A DNA stretch of 64,000 bases from Thelonectria olida (Eukaryota; Ascomycota; Sordariomycetes; Hypocreales; Nectriaceae), in contig JAGPYM010000047.1 of the NCBI GenBank assembly GCA_020736575.1, positions 124,001-188,000 on the forward strand, in the 5' to 3' direction. The position numbers and the translations under genes were made by a program. The notes beneath the pieces were generated by a model. It saw nothing but the letters and a program-made list of their open reading frames with translations, ran no database searches and was not told where the DNA came from. Below, piece by piece: positions 43,644-53,839 of the stretch; within the stretch, counting starts at the first letter, position 1; every line of letters starts with the position of its first letter.

Positions 43644-45020
43644 CAGTGGGTCCCCAAAGGTTCCAAGCAGTCCTCGATATATGACCACACCCACGCCCCA
43701 ACACATGAACTTTGAAGTCATATTTCTCAGCCAAATGAAGGTCAATTGATTCATCGAAAACAGCATTATAACGGCAAATGACAGGACTTTCTTCTGGTAT
43801 AGATTAGTATTTAGTGTACCAGCCATTTGCATCTCTCACGGCCTTCAACCTCTTGGGCATTGATTTCCATAGGCTGGCTAGGACCCTATCTTCAATGCCC
43901 TCCCAGGCTTCAACAGCAGCCTGCACAAGCAGCTGTTTAGTCCTATCCGTTCGAGGCATCTCATTCAATTCGGGATATGCCTGAATGATCCGGGTTTTTA
44001 TTAGGGGCCAGATGTTTTCGATGGGGTTGAGGTCAGGGCTATAAGGGGGAAATTGGCGATGGCGACCCCATTCTTTTCAGCCCAGTCTTGGAGCCAGATT
44101 TGAACTATTCCAGCTGTATGCACGGGTGCATTATCTTGTTGGAATGTATAGCCCGGTTCAGCTATAGTTGGGAGGTTTTCTTCAAGGCAGGCTTGAATTC
44201 GGCGGCCTGTTACTCCCCCCCGAGGTGCCTCGGGGTCCCCAATCAAAGGCACTAGAGACGTGCGTCTCAAGCCTGCAATTCCGCCCCAAAACATTTGAGA
44301 ATGTCGTGACGGCTTCTCCTTTGGCTGTACATGCTTTGGATATAATCGCTCTCCCTATATCTCTATTAGTTGTTGAGAAATCGCGGAGTTCAGAAGTCGC
44401 ACCCTTCGGCAGAAAACCCACTTCTGTCTCTCTCCTTGTCCCCTGACAATAGTGACTTCATCTGTACAAATCCAAACCTTCCAAAAGCTGACCGGCTTTT
44501 CTGAATAGCTTCTTGCAAATTCAAGCCGTATTTGAGCTATTTCTGGCGTCAATTTGGGCCGCCGCAGAGCTGTCCAGTGTTCAATACCCTCTTTTCGAAG
44601 GTACCGGCTTATGGTCAGAATTGAACAGCTTAGGCTAGCTTCTTCGATTAAATCCCTATGCTGTATGAAAGGGTTGCTATTAATAAGTATAAAGATATGT
44701 CTTTTATCGCGTTCGGTCAATACGGAAGGGCGGCCAGAGCGAGGTCGGTCTTGTGCACTCTCTTGGTCCCTATAACGCGCAACAATCGCATAGACAGCTC
44801 GGTCGGAAATGCCCTCTTCAGCCCCAATTCTGCGCGCTGTCTTGCCTAAAAAATAGGATGTTGCAATCCTTGTTCTTTTGTGAGGCGAATGATTCGGCCC
44901 TGACCTCGGCATGATTAAAATTGACTGAGATATGTGCGATTGAATTTGATGTGTGATATTGAGGATGTTGGTGTTGAGGAGCGGGGTTGCGGAACTGCTC
45001 GGAACTTTCGTGACCCACTG
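43644..45020 (-). mobile_element. Tc1/mariner element with broken transposase
   Basis: Terminal repeats of about 30 bp match in inverted orientation: the left begins CAGTGGGTCCCCAAAGGTTCC at 43644, and the right ends with its imperfect inverse at 45020. TA borders both ends (43642-43643 and 45021-45022). The minus strand encodes an HTH (KTARRIGAEEGISDRAVYAI), the linker DRPRSGRPSVLTERDKR, the first catalytic region (KVWICTDEVT), QQDNAPVHTAGIVQIW with the second Asp, and a GWYTKY end near 43811. Frame changes near 44400, 44285 and 44055 (one in a CCCC run) disable it. Confidence 0.85.
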
Positions 45021-45022
45021 TA

Positions 45023-45835
45023 GATCCATTGGTACCCAGGGAAGCTCGTGCCAGCAACAGCACAGCCAAAACTACGCGCGGGGTTAAGAGAGCCACCAGT
45101 GACAAATACCCCTATGCAAACATGGTGTGAGTTCTCCGCGAGACAAGTCCCTTGGTCAAATCAATGTGACTATACTTACCTGGGATCAAGGCCACAAACA
45201 AAGCAAGTCCGATACCGATAGGAGCGAGGAAAGTATCTTGAGATTTCTCAGCAGCCAGCATCAAACCAACAAAGAGGAGCTGGGCCGTGAAGAACATCTC
45301 GAGGAAGACGCCGCGGGCAACGGAAGTGTCAGGTCCGAGTACCGTGTTGGCCTGTGCAACCTGTCCTGGGAACATTGCGTCGACGAGTCCACCGGCGCAC
45401 ATGGAACCCAGCAATTGTGCGGGGAAGAGAAACGCTGCGCGCGCATCCACGAGAGCTGGCCTCCAAGACACAACCCTAGCGTTACCTGCAATACCATCCT
45501 CAGTCTCACTTCGTAATTGGATCAGGGAAAGAAGCTGCTTACTGCCGGGTTGAACAAACCGCCGCTAATCCGGTAGAAAGCCCACACATTGACCAGCAGG
45601 GCAAAACCGTATGACACGGCGATCCAAATACCGGTGGTGCTTGCCATCCCGCCATTTTCCGCAGTGTATGGCGCTTGCAGGATGGCCATGAGTTTCCAGC
45701 ATAGCCGAAGTACAGGAAGAGGAATGTCCCAACGAACTCGCCAGATGCGGCGACGAGGTGACGGCTAAATGTGCTGAGGTGGCGCCCCTGATGGTTCAGA
45801 GGGTCGTGACTGTCAGCTTCAACGGGAGGTGCCAT
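45023..45835 (-). pseudogene. Broken aquaporin (MIP family) gene, interrupted by the Tc1 element
   Basis: From the Met at 45835 (MAPPVEADSHDP) the sequence reads RHLVAASGEFVGTFLFLYFG, a frame change near 45693, ALLVNVWAFYRISGGLFNPA with the first NPA box at 45543-45551, an intron-like gap, AAFLFPAQLLGSMCAGGLVD, FFTAQLLFVGLMLAAEKSQD, and [12 protein letters not shown] with the second NPA box at 45077-45085. This is the six-helix channel fold for water or small solutes. Frame changes lie near 45693 and 45450. The Tc1 element sits at the TA in the PGYQWIY region. The normal C-terminus is not found on the other side of the element, where LINE sequence begins. Confidence 0.8.
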
Positions 45836-46456
45836 TTCGGTTGTGCTGTTGAGGCCCCGTAGATTTAATCCTGTTGTTTGGTGCTTGGTGTTGAGACTGG
45901 AACGAGGCGCCCTCATCTCCGTAGAGAAATCTAGAAAGCAATGACCGCAAAAAAGACCCAGAGCGCTGGTAAATTAAGCGTACTTATAGAGCATCTCTAA
46001 ATAAAGTGTCAGAATTCGCCTTTGCATGATGCGGTGGCGGTTCGCGGTATGACATGACGCGCGAAGGGTTCGGATTAGAGAAGTGTCGTGGCCGTCATGT
46101 TATTGAGAGCACCAGTTTCATGTAGCCAGGGTCGTTAAATTGACGTCAAAAAACAACCAATTGTGACCAGTAGATTTCATTTCCACGTGTAATTAGATAA
46201 ACAGCCGGAAACTGTTCTCCGAATTGATCGTCTCCCTGGAACAGGGTGTGTGGCTATCATATTTTGGCCATGAACCATGAGAGAAATAAAAAGACTTGTT
46301 GCAGTGTTATTGCTTGGGATACCTACTGAATGCTCACTGCTAGGAGACGAGAAGGTGCCAAATGAAGCAGTTTGGCTAGGCCGGACTGGAACGAACGCAG
46401 AAAGAAGCGGCCACTAAGCGAGGAATCGATGGACGGGTTGCAAGCCGTGTACGACG
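45836..46456. other. Former aquaporin upstream region; no gene seen
   Basis: No coding signal was recognised. The stretch from about 46380 to 46456 may belong to the 3' flank of the LINE. Confidence 0.4.
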
Positions 46457-48460
46457 TTAAGGGAATAATTGGCACGGCGGTACATGCCGCCCCAGAAGCT
46501 GCCCTCGTTTGGGGTCGCCGTCATCTTCAGGGACATGTTCAAACTGGATGACTGGGCCGGCCAGCTCAACGAGCACATTGAAATGACACCTATAGAGATA
46601 TGTATCCAATCTTGCTATGCCTGTTCTCAGCTGGGCAAGCACACTGGCTTCCTTCCACGATAGCTGGTCATAGAGTTGTTTTGTGTGCTTACCCGGTAGT
46701 GCTGCATCGACGCGTTTGGAGTGTCTTCCAACTTTTTCAGGCAGCGTCTTATTGACGTTAACTTTGGATCGTGCACTGCTGAGTGTTGTTGATCACATGC
46801 TGGGAAGCTGCTTTTGGGGGTTGCTCCCTGCTGAGTTGCCTTCCGAGCCTCGTCCTTAGCAAACTTCAAGAGCTTGTTTTCGTCGCTAGAGGGAAGCCAC
46901 AGGATCCTCAAAACGTTTCCATCCTCCCGGAGCTCTTTAACCGAATCGTAGATGCAGCGTATATATTCTTGGCCCGACTGCTGGCGGGGTTGCTTGACTG
47001 CAAGCGCAGCAGCTTTGTTACTCGTCATCAGTGCGACGCTGCGGTATCGAACCTTTGGTATGGTTCGGCTTAGGGCATACGCCATTGCTGCAAGCTCTCC
47101 GCTATATGGGTTCTGCCCTGTTCTCATACCAAGGGTAAATGAGAAAGTCACGAGCTCTGGCCCGCCTCGCACTGACGCTGACATCTGGACTGCTCCACCA
47201 ACACCTACAACATCGTTCCGAGCAGAGCTGCTCACCGCAATGCGTATGGCCCAACCTGCTTCCGCCTCTCTCGCTGCTGCTTCATCAGTGACAGCTTCCA
47301 CTCGTTCCTCCCATGGCGCCAGCGTGAGTGGTTGAATGGTTTCCAGCTGCTCCATTAGTATATCCCCAAGTCTTGTCGCCACTTGGTAGAGTGGTGACCG
47401 ATATGACGTTCTAAATGCTCGTATACGAGACGACAACCTGCGAAGAGGGTTGGTGTCGGGCAATGTGCGGATATCCGTCCACATCTTGATTGCTGTCCTC
47501 CAAAACCGTTGCTGTGCTGGAGCGATATGAGCTTCTGCTTCTGCCACGCTTGTCGCCACAGTATTGAACGTCCCAACGATTGCCTGTGCTCCTGCTTTCT
47601 GACCCTGTTGATTAGTGCTATGAGTCTGTATATGAACCTGTGCATCCACGCATTGGAAGCATAGTCTACCACCGGGGCTACAGTGGCTGTAAACAGTTGT
47701 CTTGCTGTTGCTGGCGACAGGCCCCTCAACCTCTTCACTTCCATTGCTGCTACTAACCCCTTGGAAGCAGCCCTTGCGATGTGTTCCTTGTACTTGAGCC
47801 CGGAATCCATAATGACTCCCAGAATCTTGACATGGTGTTTCGGTTGGACTGTTTGTCCTTTGATTGTGAACGGTTCGGAGTCGGACTTGTAGTCCTTCCG
47901 GGTGAAGTGTATGATCGCCGTCTTGCTCGCCTCAAACGTCGCGCCGCTCCACTTCTCCCAGTCCGATGCGTCCTTAATGATTGATTCAACTTCCTTGCAG
48001 TTACTATGTGCTGATGGACCTGCGACCCATGCTGTGAAATCGTCTACGAATGCTATCGCCCCTCTATTGCTGTCAATCCGCCGCTGGACAAATCCGCATT
48101 GAAGAAGAGAAACAGGATTGGAGATAGCGGGGAGCCTTATGGAAGGCCAGCTTGCGGTAATTCTTGAACCTCTGACGACTCCTCGTTGATTTGAATCGTT
48201 GCTGTGCGATTTGAGCAGAATGCCTCTACCCATCGAAGTAGCTTCTGCGGGATACCACGTGCTTTCATTCTCTGGAGCAGCCTTTCCTTATATACTCCAT
48301 TGTAGGCTCCCTTAACATCGAACTGACGAGACTCACCACCAGTCGACGTCGCCAAGCGATATAGATCTATTCCTGCAATAGCAGAAGCGCTTGCTCCGCC
48401 GATCGCTGTTTGCAGGCTCCAAAGTGGTTCGTCGGGAGCAAACCATACGTTTCCACAGCC
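46457..48460 (-). mobile_element. Tad-like LINE fragment: rest of reverse transcriptase and RNase H
   Basis: The minus strand, in several frames, gives the RT from ETYGLLPTNHFGACKQRSAE through VKGAYNGVYKERLLQ (motif A), a PQAGLP segment and AIAFVDDFTAWVAG (FVDD, motif C) to the thumb (LGVIMDSGLKYKEHI). An RNase H domain follows, with GVGGAVQMSASVR and YSGELAAMAYALSR, and the tail with LAQLRTGIARLDTYLYR. It starts just where the fragment at 17045-18110 stops. Several frameshifts make it inactive. Confidence 0.82.
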
Positions 48461-49599
48461 CCGTCGTTCGGTAAAACTGGCGCTGGAGAATATAACGACC
48501 AAGACCCAAGACGCAGCGGAGGGCGAGAAATCACACTGAGAAAGCACTTATTGTGGAGGACGGCGTTGGCTTCATCAAACAAGGGAACAGTACATGTATG
48601 CATGTGTGAGGTGAGTTGAGAATAAATTAAAGGCAGAATATCCACTCAATAATTAAGTCTTGACTGGAACGCGGCCCGGTCCGCCTTGTGCACCAATCAT
48701 ATTCAATCGATCCTAGGCTCGATTTTAGGGGGGGTAGCGCGGCCCGTTCCACGTTCGTGCAACTTCGCGCGCATTCTGACAGAACGCACCGCGTTCCATA
48801 TGCCTTGAATAAATCCATTCACATAAGGGATTATGTAATTTAGCAAGAGTGCCCTTCTAGGCTTAGCCCCGGGCGTAAAATAAATCCATTCATTCAAGGG
48901 CAACCCGGTCGAGAGTTCTGCCCCGCACCTTATAGTCTTGTGTATGCGAAGGCTGCTACATATGGCAAACCCTTTCGACTGACGTCATTCAGTTGCCATG
49001 GCCGACTCTTCTGGGCTCGTATGTAAACGCTCATCGGTGTCAAGTATGGTCCCGGCATCCCGACAAAGTGGAACTTTTTCGTCGTCTCCGCCAGTAGGAT
49101 CGCCGCCGGGGCCCAAAGTGGAGTATGGTATCGGCCGAGAGCTGATGACCTGGGTAAATTTTCCATACAAGTACTCGGCCGTCAGTGTGGATCCTCTCGA
49201 GCAATTTTAGACATTGTCTCCTGGAGTTCCTGCCATATCCGCCTCTCACATTCTGTTGAACAGAATGCATATGCTAGGTGTCACGTGTGGGTCAAGGGTC
49301 TTAAGATTGCTTATGGATATAATAGACCCTTCAGGGCAGAGACACTTCATCAGAGACATAACACGAATTCACTGAATGAACTGAATCTACGTACTGTTTG
49401 ACACCATCCATCCATCCGTTCCTCCTATCCCCTGCGCGCCTAGCTTCTGAACCCTGTCGGCGTGCACGGACGAAAAACGTGTAATTGAACGAACTTTTGA
49501 AAGGACACGACGGCTTGCACGGGCTAATTTTGTTGTATTTGATCAAGTTACAAGCAACCCTATTTACAGTAGGCACACAGGTGTTGCAGTCACTCAGGG
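48461..49599. repeat. Gene-free stretch with a small inverted/direct repeat
   Basis: AATAAATCCATTCA occurs at 48808-48821 and 48879-48892. CCTTGAAT (about 48804) and ATTCAAGG (about 48892) bracket the segment as short inverted ends, giving a MITE-like 95-bp unit. No gene is seen in the remainder. Confidence 0.4.
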
Positions 49600-49960
49600 A
49601 AGCGGGACTCTGAATGGAGATGGCGCCGACATGGAGAACGTGCCAAGGTATAGTTCCTGGATGCACTCGCCGCCATCGACCCGCCAGAGCCGGACGGTTG
49701 CGTCGTGTTAGGTCCCGACTCAAGACGTCAAAGGTGTCCAGGGATTCCTCAGGGTCCATTACTGGCCTGTGGGACGTCTCGTGTCTGGAGCTTCCAAAAC
49801 CCTTCCACCGAAGCAAAATTTGCATCACACAACCAATCGATTGGTATGGCCCAGAGCGGGAGTGCACAGTCGTAACGCACCCCTGTTCACCAGTCATGCC
49901 CAAAATTGGCATCTCAATGGGCCTTTGATCAGGGGCATGACGTGTCGGCGTCAGAGCAAG
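49600..49960 (-). pseudogene. Decayed WD40-repeat fragment
   Basis: One clear repeat end is readable on the minus strand, HDATVRLWRVDGGECIQEL, followed by a short tail and a stop at about 49612. Upstream, in shifted frames, FWKLQTRDVPQ and similar words look like older WD40 blades. This fits the C-terminal end of a WD40 protein, such as the ligand-sensing part of a fungal NACHT-WD40 receptor. With only one good blade the protein type is uncertain. Confidence 0.45.
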
Positions 49961-50002
49961 CCCTTGTGCACTCTTGACAAGTTCGTGCATTAGGGGTTTC
50001 GC

Positions 50003-51643
50003 TCAGTAGCTGACGGAGACCCATCGCACAGCCACACCGTCGGAAGTGATCTCGTAAGGCTTGGTTGACATCTTCCTCGGGGGCAGTGGCCATCGGGCTC
50101 GGCCAGGTCGCTGATCGTCAAGCTTGCCACGCTTGCGCATGGCCATCTCCATGACAGCGATGCGGATGAAGTCGGAGTTCTCCCGCATCTCGCGCTGATG
50201 CATGCCTGGGGGGGAAGCGAGGGCAGTCTGATTGGCCGCCTGCGCCTGCGGTGCAGGCGATGCTTGCAACGAGGTAGAGGGATACGGGCTCTGGGAGGAC
50301 GGCGGAGCGGAGCGGGAGCGCTGAATTTTGTAAGTACGCATCTGTATCAATGCCGCGAACGGTCCGACTGTGACTTCGGAGGGTGGCGTTTCGATACTGG
50401 CGTTACTGGCAGGGTTGAGGTAACGGCGCATGGCGGCCGATGTGATATCCTCAGAGACGGGTGGCAGGCGCTCATCAGTGTAGGGAACATTAGCGTCGAT
50501 AGTGAGAATAGATCGGGTGAGGAAGTCGTCGGGAGGAATGGAAGGGAGGTTAATGGCGGAGAATGATTTCGCAGCCGATCGTAGAGCCCTTAATGAAGCT
50601 GTCAGGTTCGACTTGAACGCTGACCTGAGTGGTTTCAACGGCTGCAACAGTTGCGACTTGGGAGTTTGACTCTCCGGCCATTGAAAGACTCGGAAGTCCA
50701 AATCATCGACGTCAATATTCTCTCCAGCCAAAGGGTGCTCATCGATAGCACCAGGTGATGATAAGACCGGTTGAAGTGGCTTGCGCATGGGACTGAATCG
50801 TCTTCCACGGGATGGGCTTGACGTTCTGGGTGTATCGAGGGGGAAGAAGGGACCGCTGGCCATAGAATCCCCTAGAGAAGGAATGGAATCTACCGACATA
50901 GTCCGAGTTGAGAGGATAGAACCAATGTTGCAGTCGCTAACATTGTCGTCGTCGTTGTCCGCCACCTCCTCTGGTGGAGAGAGCAGCAAATCCAGGGGAT
51001 TTCGACTCCGGGCGCAACTCAGCGCCTTCTCGGATCCTTGCTGGCTCTCTATGATATCATCTACGGTCAAAGATTTTTCGGGTCGTCGGCGCCCCCGCTG
51101 AATCTGCCTGGGTCGAGGAATGTCCGTGACGGCCAGCAACGCGGCCAAAGACGGGGAAATAGACTCTGTCGAACGCGCATCTCGGCGTCTACTGCGTTGG
51201 GTAGAGCGCCGTTTATGGGCATGGACAAGGCCGCGTTTGGAGTTGGTGGGGATCTTTACGAGGCTTGTGGGCGTTGTCAGTCTCGTCGTCAGACTCGGGG
51301 TAGTTGTCGGAGGACTTGAAGGGGAGAGACGAGACATCTCTCGCCTATGGTTGCGCCTGCCGATTGTGGCATCGGAGACGGGTCGCAAGGTAGGAATGGT
51401 GACAGTGACGGCCGGTTTGTTGCCCTGGCCATACTTCGGGGACCAGCGTATAGGTGCGAAGGTGGTGGTCGTCGCGGGGGTGAAGTCTCGTTTGGATAAG
51501 CTGAAGTTGTAGGACGGAGGATGAGAAGACGAAGGGGAAGGAATCGGAGGGGAACTTGAAGCTGAACTCGAAGGGGAAGTGGAAGGAGCGGTGGGAGGTG
51601 GGTGCTGATGGTAGGCAAGCAGGTAGCAGCGTGGAGACATCAT
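50003..51643 (-). CDS. Conserved fungal protein of unknown function (546 aa)
   Basis: One uninterrupted frame encodes 546 residues. The N-terminal 120 residues are Ser/Pro/Thr-rich and probably disordered. A basic stretch (KRRSTQRSRRRDARSTESIS) leads into SLAALLAVTDIPRPRQIQRG, then LTVDDIIESQQGSEKALS, DLLLSPPEEVADNDD, SVDSIPSLGD, PLRSAFKSNLTASLRALRSA and PPDDFLTRSILTIDANVPYTDERLPP. These blocks are familiar from uncharacterised proteins of filamentous ascomycetes. Their spacing in disordered sequence suggests docking motifs in a regulatory or scaffold protein. No enzymatic domain or membrane segment is present. The start is the first Met of the frame. It is flanked on both sides by immune-receptor debris but is itself intact. 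Confidence 0.75.
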   Translation of the reverse strand: MMSPRCYLLAYHQHPPPTAPSTSPSSSASSSPPIPSPSSSHPPSYNFSLSKRDFTPATTTTFAPIRWSPKYGQGNKPAVTVTIPTLRPVSDATIGRRNHRREMSRLSPSSPPTTTPSLTTRLTTPTSLVKIPTNSKRGLVHAHKRRSTQRSRRRDARSTESISPSLAALLAVTDIPRPRQIQRGRRRPEKSLTVDDIIESQQGSEKALSCARSRNPLDLLLSPPEEVADNDDDNVSDCNIGSILSTRTMSVDSIPSLGDSMASGPFFPLDTPRTSSPSRGRRFSPMRKPLQPVLSSPGAIDEHPLAGENIDVDDLDFRVFQWPESQTPKSQLLQPLKPLRSAFKSNLTASLRALRSAAKSFSAINLPSIPPDDFLTRSILTIDANVPYTDERLPPVSEDITSAAMRRYLNPASNASIETPPSEVTVGPFAALIQMRTYKIQRSRSAPPSSQSPYPSTSLQASPAPQAQAANQTALASPPGMHQREMRENSDFIRIAVMEMAMRKRGKLDDQRPGRARWPLPPRKMSTKPYEITSDGVAVRWVSVSY

Positions 51644-52039
51644 CGCGGCGGCAGGAGCGAGGGATCTCGGGCAGCGCTGGCATGTCTCGCTCCAGCTTGT
51701 ATCAGTTTTAGCCTTTCAGGGACAGTTCCGGAGATCCACTGGAACTGGGACTGGGCCAGGGTGATCCAGCCCGCCCCGGATATGAGACCCTGGTCCGTAA
51801 TTGTCGAAGTGACAGAGTCGCGCAGCGAATCAGAGGAATGGTGCGTTGGCGGTTTTGGTGGTCGACTCGCGGTTTTGTGCAAATGGTGCTAGCAGCGGCT
51901 CGCGCCGCTGTTCAATAGGGGCCGCTATGGTGGAAGATGGCGATTTGAAGATTATCGAGTGCTAAGCAGCGGGCCGGCCGTGGCGGGTGGAGAGAGTAGA
52001 GACGGAGATGACGGAGGAGTTGGTTGGTATGAGTTAAAC
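51644..52039. other. Upstream region of the 546-aa gene
   Basis: No gene is seen; it should contain the promoter. Confidence 0.4.
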
Positions 52040-52376
52040 TACCTTCAGGTTCCGCAGTAAAGCGGTTAAATTCATCCACGCTGTAACATCCGGTCGATCG
52101 ACGAAGTCAGGGTCGGGCTCGATTTGTGTGCTGAAGCAGGGCTTGCGAGCCATCGATGCATCCTCTTCGGGTTGGAGTGAGACGCCTTCGAACCTCCGCT
52201 TGATGTCGAGAAGAAGTGAACTTCAAAGACGATAGCGTCAGCTTGCTCCATGGTGCTTGAAACGCCGAAACGGGTTGCTGCCTTTCGTTTGATCGACTTG
52301 TAGACCTAGAGTGATGGTCCTTTCGTGGCGTTCTATGTTGTTGATGGTCTTCTCGACCTCCTTGGTGTCAAATGGC
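52040..52376 (-). pseudogene. NB-ARC/STAND immune-receptor fragment
   Basis: On the minus strand, FDTKEVEKTINNIERHERTI and LGLQVDQT form a helical pre-NB-ARC segment. In a shifted frame, LLDIKRRFEGVSLQPEEDAS, RKPCFSTQIEPDPDFVDRPD and VTAWMN form the signature that directly precedes the P-loop in fungal NB-ARC-TPR type STAND proteins. The P-loop itself (GxGGxGKS) should come next but is absent; an unrelated run follows. The fragment is therefore cut just before the nucleotide-binding site. Confidence 0.6.
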
Positions 52377-52946
52377 CATTGTTCATGTCAGGGCAGGTCA
52401 ATTCAATGTAACCATCCTAGTGTGCAGATCCACCATCCAATTGACCCCCAACAAACAGCTTGAGGAACTGCCTGAGGGACGAGATCCGAGTTTTTGGCCA
52501 CCGGTAACTTTGTTGGGGTTTGGGTCGCATCTCCCTTGGCCAAACCAAGACAGACCGTTACATTGTCAACGGCTTCTTCCGCCTCAGCCCCGTTGCCCAG
52601 GAACCACGACTTTGTTGGGTGCAACTCCCTTAGGATGACTGCAACCCTCAGTCATCTCTTCTCATATTTGGATTTCCCCTCCCACAACTGACGTCGACAT
52701 GGATGACTGCCAGGTCCGTTCTTATTGGAGAAACCCCAGCAAAGCAGACATGTACGTGATGGTGGCCGCTGCCGTTGGATATGCAAAGCGCGCGCAACAT
52801 GACGGCAGTCGCATCGCGTATTACCGCCCTTCTTAATTGACTCTTGTTCTGATGGCGCCTCGATTAATCAACCTCATGCTCCCAAGGTCCTGTAATCATG
52901 CAGGTTGAGCTATTTATTTACCTCATGACGACGTGAATCAAAAACC
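52377..52946. other. No gene seen
   Basis: Short frames only. It may contain more decayed receptor sequence that I cannot read. Confidence 0.35.
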
Positions 52947-53515
52947 TTAGAGGCAGCAGAGCCTTGATATACCGCAATTCTCGGCATAGGCCTCGTATGC
53001 CAATGACAGCGAGCGCCGCGTGAAGGAGAGCATCGCTAACACGAGTGCTGTGATGGTGTTCAGCAGAGCGGGGGAATGTATGAGGAGAAGTGCGTAGGGA
53101 CCGTCTCCCACGAGATACTGCTGGTGAAAAAAGCATACGGCTTCGTTCCGTCCGATTCGCACTAAAGGCATTGCCATGATTGCCTGGTCACTCGGATCTG
53201 GCCGTAACTGCCGTTTCTGCTGTTGCTGCGATGGTGGCGCTTTAATGTCCCCTCCACTGCTGACTTTTGGTGTCATCTGGCCGGCACTTTCAGACTGAAC
53301 TCGGTCTTCCGTAGAGACATCTTCGGACGGGGAAGCGTCCTCATTAGCAGCAGTACCGTTATTGGCCGCGCGTGCTCTCTGCGTGCTTTGCTTCTTGACA
53401 AAGCTCCGCACGATGCGACAGTTCTCGGCAGCAAAGATGATTGTCGTAAGCTCGCGATATCCCAGACAGGGGTGTCCGGACTGTTTGCATCAACCGCAGG
53501 CTGGCTGGCCTCCAT
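52947..53515 (-). CDS. Unassigned open frame, possibly part of a broken gene
   Basis: The frame 52947-53411 extends upstream without a Met as ELTTIIFAAENCRIVRSFVK. The middle is Ser/Glu/Gln-rich and the C-terminal part has a hydrophobic stretch (ALLNTITALVLAMLSF). Composition is coding-like, but I recognise no domain. The start is not clear. Confidence 0.3.
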
Positions 53516-53839
53516 TGCACTAGTTTGGTCTATTCAGCTTATCTCCCCTCAGGCGTCTGCTTTATCACTGCTGGCCCAGCAGCAGCACGACACAGCGAGC
53601 GGAGCACACACCTTGACCTTTCTGCTGCGACATGCCTCGCATCCCTTGCTTATAACTCCATAATACACCATCTCTTACTAAATGAAACGCTCTCTACCCC
53701 CTTAATCGGACCCATCTTCCGTGGACGCTATTCAATTGAGCCAAACGGTGCGGGATAATAGGCGAAGCATCGCCTGATTCTCAAGGTAAAAACGCAGTGA
53801 TAACAGCTACCCCCTCATAGGTCCTAAGTAATTAATATA
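53516..53839. other. No gene seen
   Basis: Spacer before the second gag-like element; nothing is recognised. Confidence 0.35.

Noticed and set aside
50198..51512. Plus-strand reading frames opposite the 546-aa gene
   Set aside because: They have no family features and are antisense shadows of the Ser/Pro/Arg-rich gene.
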